NCBI GenBank assembly: GCA_029262575.1
Contig: JAJCZC010000005.1
Location: 31,533 to 95,532, forward strand
DNA: 64,000 nt
Reading direction: 5' to 3'
Source: Candidatus Babelota bacterium
Lineage (GTDB): Bacteria > Babelota > Babeliae > Babelales > Vermiphilaceae
The notes below the pieces were generated by a model. It made no database searches. It saw only the letters and a program-made list of their open reading frames with translations, and had not been told where the DNA came from. This document shows, piece by piece, positions 1-8,529 of this stretch (its first letter is position 1; every line of letters begins with the position of its first letter). The translations under genes and the position numbers were made by a program.

Positions 1-447
1 TGGTGTTGTTGTAACAACTACCCTGCCATTTTGATCAACACACAACCATGCCCATCCGCTGCCAAAAACGGTTTTTGATGCTGCGGTAAATCGATCTTTA
101 AAAGCATCGAATGTTTCAAATTCTGCACATATCGCTTTGAACACCTTATCCCGCGGTTGACCACCACCATCTTTTTTCATCATTGTCCAAAACAATGAAT
201 GATTCAAATGCCCACCCGCATTGTTACGTACTGAAGATCGAATATTTTCCGGTAATTGATCATAGTTAATCACTAAATCTTCCAAAGATTTGTCTTGGTA
301 TTCGCCATAACCCTCTAATGCCTTATTAAGATTATTCACGTAACCGCCATGGTGCTTGTTATGATGAATTTCCATAGTGCGCGCATCAATATAAGGCTCT
401 AGCGCATCGTATGAATAAGGCAGTTCTGGGAGTATAAATTTTGCCAT
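1..447 (-). CDS. sodA: Superoxide dismutase, Mn-type (3' part cut by window edge)
   Basis: Reading leftward from an ATG at 447 gives a protein beginning MAKFILPELPYSYDALEPYI, which is the Fe/Mn superoxide dismutase N-terminus; the gene runs off the left edge after about 149 codons. Metal-ligand motifs are visible: the HHNKHH helix near residue 30 and NHSLFW near residue 80. The preceding NNAGGH (Gly rather than the Gln-bearing motif of iron enzymes) suggests the manganese form. The enzyme dismutates superoxide in the cytosol. An AAGGAA ribosome site lies about 10 nt before the ATG, and a likely promoter sits at 491-518, so it is probably transcribed alone, just after the ftsB-like gene. Family assignment is secure; metal preference is an inference. 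Confidence 0.95.
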   Translation of the reverse strand, partial: MAKFILPELPYSYDALEPYIDARTMEIHHNKHHGGYVNNLNKALEGYGEYQDKSLEDLVINYDQLPENIRSSVRNNAGGHLNHSLFWTMMKKDGGGQPRDKVFKAICAEFETFDAFKDRFTAASKTVFGSGWAWLCVDQNGRVVVTTTP

Positions 448-490
448 AGTTAAGATTCCTTGTGATTACAACATTTTGATTACGTGAACT

Positions 491-518
491 ACAGTAACAT
501 ACGGCAAAATTTAGTCAA
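491..518 (-). promoter_or_regulatory. Likely sigma-70 promoter of the superoxide dismutase gene
   Basis: On the minus strand TTGACT (513-518) and TACTGT (491-496) are separated by 16 bases and lie about 45 bases upstream of the dismutase ATG. The -35 box matches five of six consensus bases and the -10 box four of six. No operator for an oxidative-stress regulator was recognised. Confidence 0.5.
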
Positions 519-532
519 TTACTCAAGGAATG

Positions 533-820
533 TTAACTCACCAAATAAATCAACTCATCTTTACGCGCCATTTGCAACTGTTCGCGCGCCATTTTTTCTT
601 TGCAAAATGAATGCACATTCCAAGCAATAATATTATCTTCCAACATATGCATATCATGCTCCTTTTGCTCAATCTCATGAACAATTTGGCAAATTTCCGA
701 TTTTAGATGTATCAATTGATTAAATCCATGCACACCAAATAGATACATCCAACCAAATATAGCCAACTCCGCTACAAAAAAAATACGCGAACAAATGCGT
801 TTTACATCAATAACGATCAT
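533..820 (-). CDS. FtsB/DivIC-like septum formation initiator
   Basis: A 95-residue protein with a short cytoplasmic start, one membrane segment (about residues 12-32), and a predicted coiled coil (about 36-65). It closes with AREQLQMARKDELIYLV, which resembles the conserved end of FtsB/DivIC proteins (an ARE-x-L-x-M patch followed by an acidic-E-x-Y/V segment). Such proteins form the FtsQLB bridge between early and late divisome components in the inner membrane. A strong GGGGGG ribosome site precedes the ATG at 820. It lies upstream of, and in the same direction as, the dismutase gene. No other division gene is in the window, so the assignment rests on topology and the C-terminal motif. Confidence 0.75.
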   Translation of the reverse strand: MIVIDVKRICSRIFFVAELAIFGWMYLFGVHGFNQLIHLKSEICQIVHEIEQKEHDMHMLEDNIIAWNVHSFCKEKMAREQLQMARKDELIYLVS

Positions 821-937
821 TATCCCCCCTTGTCTAAAAACTTTAAAAAGTTATTGCAAATCAATTCCCTTTTATACTTAAAATAAGCTATAACGTGAAA
901 GATAGTAAATATTTGGCCAAACTACCTTGGAGACAGA

Positions 938-2434
938 ATGAACAAAAAACATCTTATACTCTTTTTCATCCCCCTTTTTGCATTGCAAGCAGAAGAAAAT
1001 AAACAAAAAAAGCCCTCATACGATGAATCAGCTTTTAATGGATCTCACCGATTTGCAGAGGTTGCACAAATGATAAGCAAAAAACATTTTAAATTACCTC
1101 AAGATGCCGGGGAATGTTGGGATGAGGCCATTAACAGCTTTGTGAGTTGCTTAGATCCTCACTCAGGATTTTTGCCCCCAAAGGCATATAAACAAATTAT
1201 ACAATCAACTTCGGGCAGTTTTGGCGGTATTGGCATCGTTATCGACAACACGCGACAACCAAAAGATAAATATCTAACTATTATTGATACTATTGCCGAA
1301 GGACCTTCCGATCAAGCTGGCATTAAACCACTTGATAAAATTGTAGAAATCGGAAATGAGCTTTTAGAGGGGATGACAACCGAAGAAGCAACAGCAAAAC
1401 TAAAAGGAAAACCAGGCACTGAAATTGAAGTAAAAATTTTACGAGAAAAGCATCCGGATTTGGTTGTAGTAACTATAAAACGCGATATCATTAAAGAGCA
1501 AAATTCGTTGTCATTCTATTTGCCGGACCAACAAATATACTATGTTTCTCTAAGCCAATTTTCACAAAATGCCACTAAACAAATCGAGACATTGCTTAAA
1601 AAATCAAAAAATCACACTTATAAAGGACTCATACTCGACTTGCGCAATAACTCTGGTGGTTTGCTTAATGTTGCTATCGATATTGTTGGCCTCTTTGTGC
1701 CCAACAACAGTTTAGTCGTTGAAACAAAAGGACGTGATAACACCAATATCAAACAATATCACACACACAGAGAACCGATCGTAAATAACACATTACCAAT
1801 CTTTATTTTGATTAATAACTATACAGCATCGGCAGGGGAAATTCTGGCTGGTTGCCTACAACTACACTCTAAGCGCTTAAGTGAACAAAATAGCGAACAT
1901 CAACTAATGGTTTTCTTACTCGGTAGTCGCACCTTTGGCAAAGGATCTGTACAAGAAATTGTTCCGGTTAGCAACAATTCTGCCCTCAAATTAACCACCG
2001 CTTTATATTATTTACCGGGCGACATATCAATTCAAGGCATGGGAATTGAGCCTGAATTTATTGTCAACCGCATGATGCCACAATCAGAGCAGATGAAATG
2101 GTTCACCAAATCACACGGTCGAGAATGTGCAATGCTCAATCACATTAGCACAGAAAAAAGCAAAAAACTTGCCGAAAAAGAAAAACTTAACGATAAGAAA
2201 ATGAAAAAAAATAATCAACTTAAAAAATGGTCTGATCGCATGAAGGATGCCTTAAAACAAGACAATCAACTTAAAAATGCAATTATGCTAATTAACATAT
2301 TTAATGTGGCACAAACTTCTTGCCCGCAACAAATAGAAAACCGCCAACAAGCATTACGCTTTTTGCAATCAATATTTGTTAATGATAATGCCATCAAACT
2401 TGAAGAGGTAAAGGCAGATAAAAGCACTGATTAG
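938..2434 (+). CDS. ctpA: Secreted C-terminal processing protease (S41 family, PDZ)
   Basis: The 498-residue protein starts with a signal peptide (about residues 1-18). A short helical region follows with the family motif CLDPHSGFLPP (71-81), then a PDZ domain (about 95-180) and the S41 protease core. The catalytic Ser is S298 in NYTASAGE and the catalytic Lys K335 in RTFGKGSVQE, as in tail-specific proteases. The C-terminal 100 residues are Lys-rich and helical. Such enzymes cleave C-termini of envelope proteins in the periplasm. A GGAGACAG ribosome site precedes the ATG. It is monocistronic on the plus strand. Confidence 0.95.
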   Translation: MNKKHLILFFIPLFALQAEENKQKKPSYDESAFNGSHRFAEVAQMISKKHFKLPQDAGECWDEAINSFVSCLDPHSGFLPPKAYKQIIQSTSGSFGGIGIVIDNTRQPKDKYLTIIDTIAEGPSDQAGIKPLDKIVEIGNELLEGMTTEEATAKLKGKPGTEIEVKILREKHPDLVVVTIKRDIIKEQNSLSFYLPDQQIYYVSLSQFSQNATKQIETLLKKSKNHTYKGLILDLRNNSGGLLNVAIDIVGLFVPNNSLVVETKGRDNTNIKQYHTHREPIVNNTLPIFILINNYTASAGEILAGCLQLHSKRLSEQNSEHQLMVFLLGSRTFGKGSVQEIVPVSNNSALKLTTALYYLPGDISIQGMGIEPEFIVNRMMPQSEQMKWFTKSHGRECAMLNHISTEKSKKLAEKEKLNDKKMKKNNQLKKWSDRMKDALKQDNQLKNAIMLINIFNVAQTSCPQQIENRQQALRFLQSIFVNDNAIKLEEVKADKSTD

Positions 2435-2506
2435 AGATTTTGACAAACATAGAAAGATAAGTAGGCTGTATCGTTCTGAATGTGCAATCTCATATGCAGG
2501 AGAGCT

Positions 2507-2632
2507 ATGAAACGAAAACTAAAGTACAGATTATCTGTTGTTTTATGTTGCGGTTTCATGATGATAATTATGGCGGGAATCAAAAAACAGTTTCCACCAC
2601 ATAAATTTGTTCAATACAAGCAGGTTAGATAA
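2507..2632 (+). CDS. Short single-pass membrane peptide (41 aa), possible leader
   Basis: An ATG at 2507 with a GCAGGAGAG ribosome site opens a 41-codon frame: a basic start (MKRKLKYR), a hydrophobic stretch of about 16 residues, then a short basic tail ending QVR. It could be a tiny membrane protein, or the N-terminal remnant of a lost exported protein. Its last codons form the left arm of the long perfect hairpin at 2605-2652, so translation would run into that structure. No homologue is recognised; the site and topology are the only support. Confidence 0.35.
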   Translation: MKRKLKYRLSVVLCCGFMMIIMAGIKKQFPPHKFVQYKQVR

Positions 2633-2652
2633 CCTGCTTGTATTGAACAAAT
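2605..2652. repeat. 22-bp perfect inverted repeat with 4-base loop
   Basis: The arms 2605-2626 and 2631-2652 are exact reverse complements, separated by the tetraloop AGAT. The structure lies between the short ORF and the ATP-grasp gene. It is not followed by a T-tract on either strand, so it is not a standard intrinsic terminator. It may instead be an mRNA stabiliser, a processing site or a palindromic element. Confidence 0.8.
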
Positions 2653-2675
2653 AAAGCACATTAATTAAGGAAGTA

Positions 2676-3959
2676 ATGAAACAAATGAAAAAAAAAATTT
2701 TAGTAATTTTTCCAAAAAATCGGGACAAGCAAGAATTAGCATTTTTTACCAATAAATATGATATTCATTTTCATGATTTTGATATTGAAACTTTTCGATC
2801 ATTTATTTATAAGCAAAGATTTGGTAAGGCCATTGACCCAGCTAAAATCATTAATGAAATCAAAACATATATCATAAAAAACAACATTCAAGGCATCTTT
2901 TCAACAGATGATTATCCTGGCAGCCTTTTTGCAAGTATTGTTGCCTATGAACTAAATTTACCTGCGCCGAAACCAATGTCAGTTATTTTCTGTCAACACA
3001 AATACTTAAGCAGAATCGCGCAAAAGAAATATGTTCCCATTGCTACCCCTAAAGCTTATTTCATCAAAAACGAAATAAACGATATCCAACAAAAGCTCCC
3101 CAATATTCCTTTTTTTATCAAACCAATTAAAGCATGCTTTTCTATGGGAGCAAAAAAAATTGAATCCTATGATACATTTTTGAACTATTTCAAAGCAAAT
3201 AAATTCCCTGCAGAGTTTTCTGCACCGCTTGAATGGGCCATTCGTAACTATTCAAAACTCTATATTTCATGCCAAGGATATGTTGCGGAAGAATATTTAG
3301 AAGGTAATAAACAAGCAACAATCGAAGGATATGCCTTTCAAGGCAACATATCTACTCGCGGTGTAGTTGATTCGGTCATGTACCCCGGCACTATCTCTTT
3401 TTCTCGCTTTGAGTATCCCTCTAAACTTCCTGCCCAAATACTTGAAAAAATGGCAACTATCGCCAAAAAATTCATACAAGGAATCAACTTTAATAATGGC
3501 CTGTTTAACATTGAGTTTATGTACAACGAGCATACAAATAAAGTGTATATCATCGAAGTCAATTCACGTATGGCATCCCAATTTGCTGATATATATGAAA
3601 AAGTTGATGGCACTAACACCTATGAAATCGCCCTTGACCTTGCAACTAACAATGAACCTCAGTGTCTTATCAAAAATGGAAAATATAAAGTAGCCGCAAG
3701 CTTTGTTTTGCGCACATTTAGAGATGCAAAGGTAACTAAAATACCCTCCGCGCACGACATCCAGAAAATACATAAGCACTTTCCTGATGCAAGAATTATC
3801 ATCATCCCCAAGGTTGGTCATTATTTATCTGAATACTTGCAGGATGGATCCAGTTTTCGCTATGGTCTATTGCACTTGGGCGGAGAAGATCCAAATGATC
3901 TTATGCATAACTTTGAACTTTGTAAAAAGCTCCTCCCTTTCAAATTAATATATGTTTAA
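2676..3959 (+). CDS. ATP-grasp superfamily ligase
   Basis: A 427-residue cytosolic protein. The N-terminal third resembles the pre-ATP-grasp Rossmann-like domain (KKILVIFP start, with a STDDYPG segment near residue 90). The ATP-grasp core follows: a nucleotide-binding Lys in FFIKPIKACFSMGAKK, the EEYLEGN segment, and the metal-binding end IEFMY..VYIIEVNSRMA with the expected Glu and Asn. These enzymes join a carboxylate to an amine or similar nucleophile through an acyl-phosphate. The substrate cannot be read from sequence. An AAGGAAGTA ribosome site supports the start. The EamA gene begins 13 bases after the stop, so the two are probably cotranscribed, and the transporter may move the substrate or product. 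Confidence 0.85.
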   Translation: MKQMKKKILVIFPKNRDKQELAFFTNKYDIHFHDFDIETFRSFIYKQRFGKAIDPAKIINEIKTYIIKNNIQGIFSTDDYPGSLFASIVAYELNLPAPKPMSVIFCQHKYLSRIAQKKYVPIATPKAYFIKNEINDIQQKLPNIPFFIKPIKACFSMGAKKIESYDTFLNYFKANKFPAEFSAPLEWAIRNYSKLYISCQGYVAEEYLEGNKQATIEGYAFQGNISTRGVVDSVMYPGTISFSRFEYPSKLPAQILEKMATIAKKFIQGINFNNGLFNIEFMYNEHTNKVYIIEVNSRMASQFADIYEKVDGTNTYEIALDLATNNEPQCLIKNGKYKVAASFVLRTFRDAKVTKIPSAHDIQKIHKHFPDARIIIIPKVGHYLSEYLQDGSSFRYGLLHLGGEDPNDLMHNFELCKKLLPFKLIYV

Positions 3960-3972
3960 ATAAGGAAATGGT

Positions 3973-4398
3973 ATGATCTGGCTAATATATGCATTACTTT
4001 CAGCAACCACATGGGGACTTGCAACCATATTTCTGCGACTTGCAATGTTGCGCGTGGATACAACACTTGTAACCACACTTAGAACTGTGATCATGGGCCT
4101 TATGCTCGTAACTGTCACTATTTTTGCAACAAACATCAACAAATCCAATTTAAGCGCAATACAAACCAAAGATTGGATATACATTGGGCTGGGTGCACTA
4201 GGAAGCTGTATTGCATGGCTCCTCTATTTTACCGCATTTAAGCATGGCTATGTTTCAAAAATCGTTTCGGTTGACCGCTTAAGCTTTATATTGATTATGT
4301 TTATGTCCGCTCTCATCTTTGATGAACCCTTAACCAGAAGAATGTTCTTGGGCGCAGGATTCATGGTTGTCGGCATATTCTTAATCGCATCAAAATAA
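3973..4398 (+). CDS. EamA-family half-size drug/metabolite transporter
   Basis: The 141-residue protein is one EamA repeat with five hydrophobic segments (about 2-22, 35-55, 68-88, 94-112, 120-138). It starts MIWLIYALLSATTWGL, typical of this family. Full-size members have ten helices from two repeats, so this one would act as a dimer in the inner membrane. An AAGGAAATGGT ribosome site precedes the ATG. It follows the ATP-grasp gene by 13 bases. The transported compound is unknown. Confidence 0.85.
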   Translation: MIWLIYALLSATTWGLATIFLRLAMLRVDTTLVTTLRTVIMGLMLVTVTIFATNINKSNLSAIQTKDWIYIGLGALGSCIAWLLYFTAFKHGYVSKIVSVDRLSFILIMFMSALIFDEPLTRRMFLGAGFMVVGIFLIASK

Positions 4399-4590
4399 TT
4401 TCATATACTCTTGCATATGATCCCCCGCCTATTTTCAGGCAAAAACAACACTCAAAAAGCCTTTATCTTCAGTAAAAAATAACAAATTGCACGCGATAAC
4501 TATATTTACGTAAACTTTTTTTGTTATGTTGAGATTGTATAAGTACAAAATAAGAAAATTAAAGGAAAGATAAGTATAATAGGTAACATT

Positions 4591-5316
4591 ATGCAGAAAA
4601 ATTTTAGCAAAAAAGAGATAATTGCGTGGGCAGAACGCCGAGAAGGTACCTGCATTCATGAATCTGCCGCCTTAGCTGAAAATGATCTCATGCTAACCTT
4701 ATTATCATTGGATAATAGCCTCATTCAAGAAGGGGACGCGGAAGATACAACAGCACTCCATTATGCATGTGCAGTAGGCGAATCTACAACCGTAGCATTA
4801 CTACTTGAAAATGGCGCTGATGCAAATGCGGCCAATTTTCATAATGAGACACCACTTCTTTGGGCGCTCATTGAACCTGACGCGTCTACACGATTAGAAA
4901 AAATAGCGTTACTTGTTGAAGAAGGCGCAGATATTAACATGTCTAATGTAGATGGTGAGACAATACTACATCAAGCATTTCGCGATACTACACTGACAAA
5001 ATACCTTCTTGAACATGGCGCAAATGTTCATGCAAAAAATCGTTATGATTGGACCCCATTGCATTATGCTGTTTTATTTGATGACTGCATTGAAAGCGTT
5101 AAACATTTAATCACGTTTAACGCACCTATTAATGCTCCAGATGATGAATTATTCATCCCATTGCACCTGGCGGTAAAACACAACAATATCCAAGCTATTA
5201 AACTACTCATAGAAGCCGGTGCTGATTTACATGCAAAAAACAATGTTGGGCAAACACCCTATGATTTAGCCTGTTGCATGGGATCAAGTAAAGAGATTCG
5301 CAATTTGTTAAAGTAG
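4591..5316 (+). CDS. Ankyrin-repeat protein (no signal peptide)
   Basis: The 241-residue protein has a 40-residue N-terminal segment followed by about six ankyrin repeats. Repeat signatures include TALHYACAVGESTTVALLLENGAD near residue 50, ETILHQAF near 132, TPLHYAVLF near 158 and IPLHLAVKHNNIQAIKLLIEAGAD near 195. Ankyrin repeats bind other proteins. In host-associated bacteria such proteins are often delivered to the host, but no secretion signal is visible here. Its stop is one base away from the convergent glmS stop. Confidence 0.9.
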   Translation: MQKNFSKKEIIAWAERREGTCIHESAALAENDLMLTLLSLDNSLIQEGDAEDTTALHYACAVGESTTVALLLENGADANAANFHNETPLLWALIEPDASTRLEKIALLVEEGADINMSNVDGETILHQAFRDTTLTKYLLEHGANVHAKNRYDWTPLHYAVLFDDCIESVKHLITFNAPINAPDDELFIPLHLAVKHNNIQAIKLLIEAGADLHAKNNVGQTPYDLACCMGSSKEIRNLLK

Positions 5317-5317
5317 G

Positions 5318-7162
5318 CTATTCAACTGTCACCGATTTTGCTAAATTACGCGGTTTATCAATTTCGCACCCCAAAACATTTGCAATCTCATATGCTAAAT
5401 ATTGCATCAATCCACTCATAGCAAGTGGCTCAAGTAATGTCTTTACTCGCGGTAGCACAAATGAAGTTTCGGCTAAACTGCATAACTCATCTTGTCCTTC
5501 AAAAGCAAAAACAACAATATGTCCGCCACGCGCTTTGGCCTCTTGAGTATTGGCAACCAATTTTTGGTATATAATCGGATCTTGCACCGAGAAGATGTAA
5601 ACCGGCATTTGCTCATCAATCAAAGCCAAAGGGCCGTGCTTTAATTCACCAGCAGGATAACACTGTGCAAAAATGTATGAAATTTCTTTAAGTTTTAATG
5701 CTGCTTCCATGGCAAATGGATAGCTAATATGACGCCCTAAAAAAATACTTTTGTTAAATTGGGCATATTTTGGGGCCAACACTTTTTGAATGGTTCGTTT
5801 ATAATTTTCAATGCCATTTTCCAAAACTTCGGCAATAATAAATAAATCTTGCTCTGCATTTTTCAGATCATGTTGCTCAATCAAGCCCCTTTCTAAAGCA
5901 ATGCGATGAGCCAACCAATATAATGCAGTCAATTGAGTAGAAAAAGCCTTTGTTGATGCCACAGCAACTTCATGACCAGCTTGAGTCAAAATAAAACCAT
6001 CGGCCTCGCGAACCATTGTACTTGAGGCAACATTGGTTATAGCCAGAGTCGGAATATCAAAATCATTCACCATGCGCAATGCTTCAAGTGTATCTGCCGT
6101 TTCGCCCGATTGTGAAATTGCAATATGCATATTAGCCGGTTCTTTGAAAAAGTGCATATAGCGCATTTCTGAAGCCAATTGTACCTTTGTGGGCAGTTTA
6201 CATATCGTCTCAAAAAAGAATTGTGCAATCCGAGCTGCATGCCAAGATGTGCCACAACCCACTAATGAAATTGTTTTTAAATTGCGAATTTGCTCTGCAG
6301 AAATATCAATATGATTCCACAAATCCGGGCTTAATGTGGATAAAAAATCAACCGTTGCATGAATTGCCCTTTTTTGTTCGTAAATCTCTTTGAGCATATA
6401 ATGTTCATGACCATTTTTTTGATGTGCTTGCCAATCTGAAGTAATATCCTGCATAATGAGAGGCTTTGAATTGCCCTTAAAATCATACAGCTCAATCATG
6501 TCATGCTTAACAATTGCAAAGTGCTCATCAGGAATAAAAAGCACCTTCTTTGTTTTATCTGCAAATGCCAAAACATCTGAAGCTATAAACATTTGTCCAT
6601 CACCAACACCAATGCATAATGGTGACCGCTTACGAACTAATAACATTTGATCAGGTAAATCTTGTGAGATTGAAATAAAGGCATAGGCGCCACGTAATTG
6701 ATTAACCAAATCAACAACTGCGCCCTTGAAGGTATTGTGCGTTAAAATAAGGGATTCAAACAAATGTGCTATAATTTCGGTATCTGTATCAGAGTGGAAC
6801 GTATGTCCCGTTTTTATCAATTGTTGTTTGAGATCATGATGATTTTCAATGATCCCGTTGTGCACAATTGATAACGTTTTATTGCAGTCAAAGTGAGGAT
6901 GTGCGTTTATTTCTGTTGAAGTGCCATGAGTAGACCATCGTGTATGGCCAATTGCAACATACCCATCAATGGGTGATTGTTTACATTTTTCAATCAAGTT
7001 GCTTAATCGGCCCTTAGCCTTACAATACAACAAACGATTATTTTCTGGATGCAAACATGCAAAACCGGCTGAATCATAGCCACGATATTCAAGACGCGAA
7101 AGGCCTTCAAGAATATAATCACGACTAAAATGCGTGCCTACGTACCCAACAACACTACACAT
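5318..7162 (-). CDS. glmS: Glutamine-fructose-6-phosphate aminotransferase (isomerizing)
   Basis: The protein has 614 residues from the chosen ATG at 7162, close to the usual 609. After Met removal, Cys2 of MCSVVGYVG is the glutaminase nucleophile. The glutaminase half shows RWSTHG and the NHNGIIEN-like HNGIIENHHDLK. Two SIS domains follow, with CGTSWHA, SQSGETADT and AGELKHGPLALI, and the end is KSVTVE. It makes glucosamine-6-phosphate for peptidoglycan and lipid A. A 40-residue in-frame extension upstream was rejected because it overlaps rpsI and the family begins with Met-Cys. AGGAAG/AAAAGG ribosome sites precede the chosen start. It lies 43 bases downstream of rpsI and is probably cotranscribed. 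No glmS ribozyme was recognised in the short gap. Confidence 0.97.
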   Translation of the reverse strand: MCSVVGYVGTHFSRDYILEGLSRLEYRGYDSAGFACLHPENNRLLYCKAKGRLSNLIEKCKQSPIDGYVAIGHTRWSTHGTSTEINAHPHFDCNKTLSIVHNGIIENHHDLKQQLIKTGHTFHSDTDTEIIAHLFESLILTHNTFKGAVVDLVNQLRGAYAFISISQDLPDQMLLVRKRSPLCIGVGDGQMFIASDVLAFADKTKKVLFIPDEHFAIVKHDMIELYDFKGNSKPLIMQDITSDWQAHQKNGHEHYMLKEIYEQKRAIHATVDFLSTLSPDLWNHIDISAEQIRNLKTISLVGCGTSWHAARIAQFFFETICKLPTKVQLASEMRYMHFFKEPANMHIAISQSGETADTLEALRMVNDFDIPTLAITNVASSTMVREADGFILTQAGHEVAVASTKAFSTQLTALYWLAHRIALERGLIEQHDLKNAEQDLFIIAEVLENGIENYKRTIQKVLAPKYAQFNKSIFLGRHISYPFAMEAALKLKEISYIFAQCYPAGELKHGPLALIDEQMPVYIFSVQDPIIYQKLVANTQEAKARGGHIVVFAFEGQDELCSLAETSFVLPRVKTLLEPLAMSGLMQYLAYEIANVLGCEIDKPRNLAKSVTVE

Positions 7163-7205
7163 CCTTTTTGCTTCCTGTAAAATTGCGTGAAGTAGTAAGA
7201 AACGA

Positions 7206-7625
7206 TTAACGTTTAACGAATTGGAACTTACGACGAGCGCCAGGCTGACCAGGTTTTTTACGCTCTTTAACGCGTGAATCAACGGTCAATAAACCATGCC
7301 CACGAAGAAGTGAACGCAATTCCTCATTTTGCGAAACAAACGCACGTGCGATAGCAAGACTTGCCGCACCAGCTTGAGAATGAGTTCCACCACCTTTTAC
7401 ATTAATTTGCACATCGTATTTATCACCCTGCGGGATAATTTTGAGAGGAGTTTCAGCTTCAAGACGAGCAATATCGGTTTCGAAGTACTCTTTATAGTCA
7501 CGATTATTAACCAATATGGAGCCTTTGCCGCGACGTAACCATGCACGAGCCACAGATGATTTACGACGACCTACGCCATGAGCTAAAGGAGCTCCAGCTT
7601 TTGTTTTTGCTTGAATTTTTGCCAT
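7206..7625 (-). CDS. rpsI: 30S ribosomal protein S9
   Basis: The 139-residue protein shows the S9 features: GRRKSSVARAWLRRGKG near the start, a GGGTHSQAGAASLAIARA segment, and the basic tail RRKFQFVKR that reaches the ribosomal P site. Unusually, rplM (L13), its normal upstream partner, is absent; the gene has its own near-consensus promoter at 7681-7708 and glmS follows. Assignment is certain. Confidence 0.98.
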   Translation of the reverse strand: MAKIQAKTKAGAPLAHGVGRRKSSVARAWLRRGKGSILVNNRDYKEYFETDIARLEAETPLKIIPQGDKYDVQINVKGGGTHSQAGAASLAIARAFVSQNEELRSLLRGHGLLTVDSRVKERKKPGQPGARRKFQFVKR

Positions 7626-7680
7626 AATGCCTTGAAAACCTTATACAAATTGAAATGTTTTTTTATACACAATATATGAT

Positions 7681-7708
7681 TATTATAGAGGATCGGATGA
7701 AAATGTCA
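7681..7708 (-). promoter_or_regulatory. Near-consensus sigma-70 promoter for rpsI-glmS
   Basis: On the minus strand an exact TTGACA (7703-7708) and an exact TATAAT (7681-7686) are separated by 16 bases, about 55 bases before the rpsI ATG. It is the strongest promoter seen in the window, fitting a ribosomal protein gene. Confidence 0.8.
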
Positions 7709-7776
7709 ATGTGGATACAAAATAACGCACAACCAAAAAATGATTATGCACAAAAGATTACCAGCTCATATCACAC

Positions 7777-8139
7777 TTATTTATTTTTGTTATACTCTAA
7801 GCCTGCAAAAGTAAGCGCACCGATAAGAAGTGCGGTTAACTTAGCAGGCGTATGAAAACTATCTTTAACATTATTGTGTTCTAGATATTTTTGGACAGAT
7901 AAAGCTCCAAAGCCAAAAGCTACCGCAATAGACCCCAAGACTGCCGTTTTCGAAGTATCTTTTAGATCTTTCCCATTAAAGGTTTCAATTATTTTATGAG
8001 CAACATACCCAGCACCAGCTGATACTGCTGATCCACCAACAACTAACCCAAAAACACCTTCTGATGATCTGCCCATCATCATATTTGAGCTAAATAAGCC
8101 TACCAAGTAAAAAGCCAACATTAATTGTTTTTTCATCAT
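7777..8139 (-). CDS. Small membrane protein of unknown function
   Basis: A 120-residue protein not recognised as a known family. It has a signal-peptide-like or membrane start (about residues 5-22) and Gly/Ala-rich hydrophobic stretches at about 28-46, 68-85 and 100-114. The last two are consistent with membrane helices. Between them lie charged, Lys/Asp-containing loops. An AAGG ribosome site precedes the ATG. It is transcribed alone toward rpsI, with no recognisable terminator. Confidence 0.6.
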   Translation of the reverse strand: MMKKQLMLAFYLVGLFSSNMMMGRSSEGVFGLVVGGSAVSAGAGYVAHKIIETFNGKDLKDTSKTAVLGSIAVAFGFGALSVQKYLEHNNVKDSFHTPAKLTALLIGALTFAGLEYNKNK

Positions 8140-8159
8140 AAGAAACCTTCGATGTTAAA

Positions 8160-8406
8160 ATGTAAAACATTAATTTGCGCTAAAGTATATAGACTTTTTA
8201 GAAAACTAACAGGACGCGTAAGCAAAAGACTTGCCAGCCATCCATCTTCGTTTTCAACTTCGGGGGACCAGAGCGCCTTTTCTGCCATAGCCTTTGGCGA
8301 CGGCGGAAGCTTGCCGAGTCGGAAGACCCGGATCCTACTTCGTTGATCCGTCGTCGCATGAAGCTATGCCGAAGAAAACAACTACGAAGAACAAATAAGC
8401 GAAGAC
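8160..8406. repeat. GC-rich intergenic island with two inverted copies of a dispersed repeat
   Basis: This gene-free stretch is much richer in GC than its surroundings. It holds two inverted copies of one motif, at 8281-8306 (plus) and 8348-8373 (minus); both contain a CATAGC core followed by a GCGACG-x-CGG end. A third copy is at 21987-22010. Between the first two lie smaller inverted pairs such as CGGATC/GATCCG around 8330-8350. It looks like a REP/BIME-type element beside the tRNA gene. No ORF with a ribosome site was found in it. Confidence 0.6.
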
Positions 8407-8482
8407 TGGAGCCGATGATCGGAATTGAACCGACGACCTATTGATTACGAATCAATTGCTCTACCAACTGAGCTACATCGGC
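8407..8482 (-). tRNA. tRNA-Thr (CGU anticodon)
   Basis: On the minus strand the sequence folds as a 76-base tRNA: acceptor GCCGATG paired with CATCGGC, D-arm GCTC...GAGC, anticodon stem ATTGA/TCAAT with loop TTCGTAA giving anticodon CGT (threonine), T-loop TTCAATT, and encoded CCA at 8407-8409. It sits between the tadA-dksA pair and the repeat island. Confidence 0.95.
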
Positions 8483-8529
8483 CTAATGCAGCTCTTATTG
8501 TAACAAAAAATAATATTTATTAAAGATGA

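Noticed and set aside
7163..7205. glmS riboswitch/ribozyme upstream of glmS
   Set aside because: The 43-base gap to rpsI is too short and shows no ribozyme core.
7163..7282. In-frame 40-codon extension upstream of glmS
   Set aside because: It overlaps the 3' end of rpsI, and the mature enzyme must begin with Met-Cys, whose Cys is the nucleophile.
8125..8346. Plus-strand frame across the repeat island
   Set aside because: It is coded by repeat DNA, has no ribosome site and spans the palindromes.
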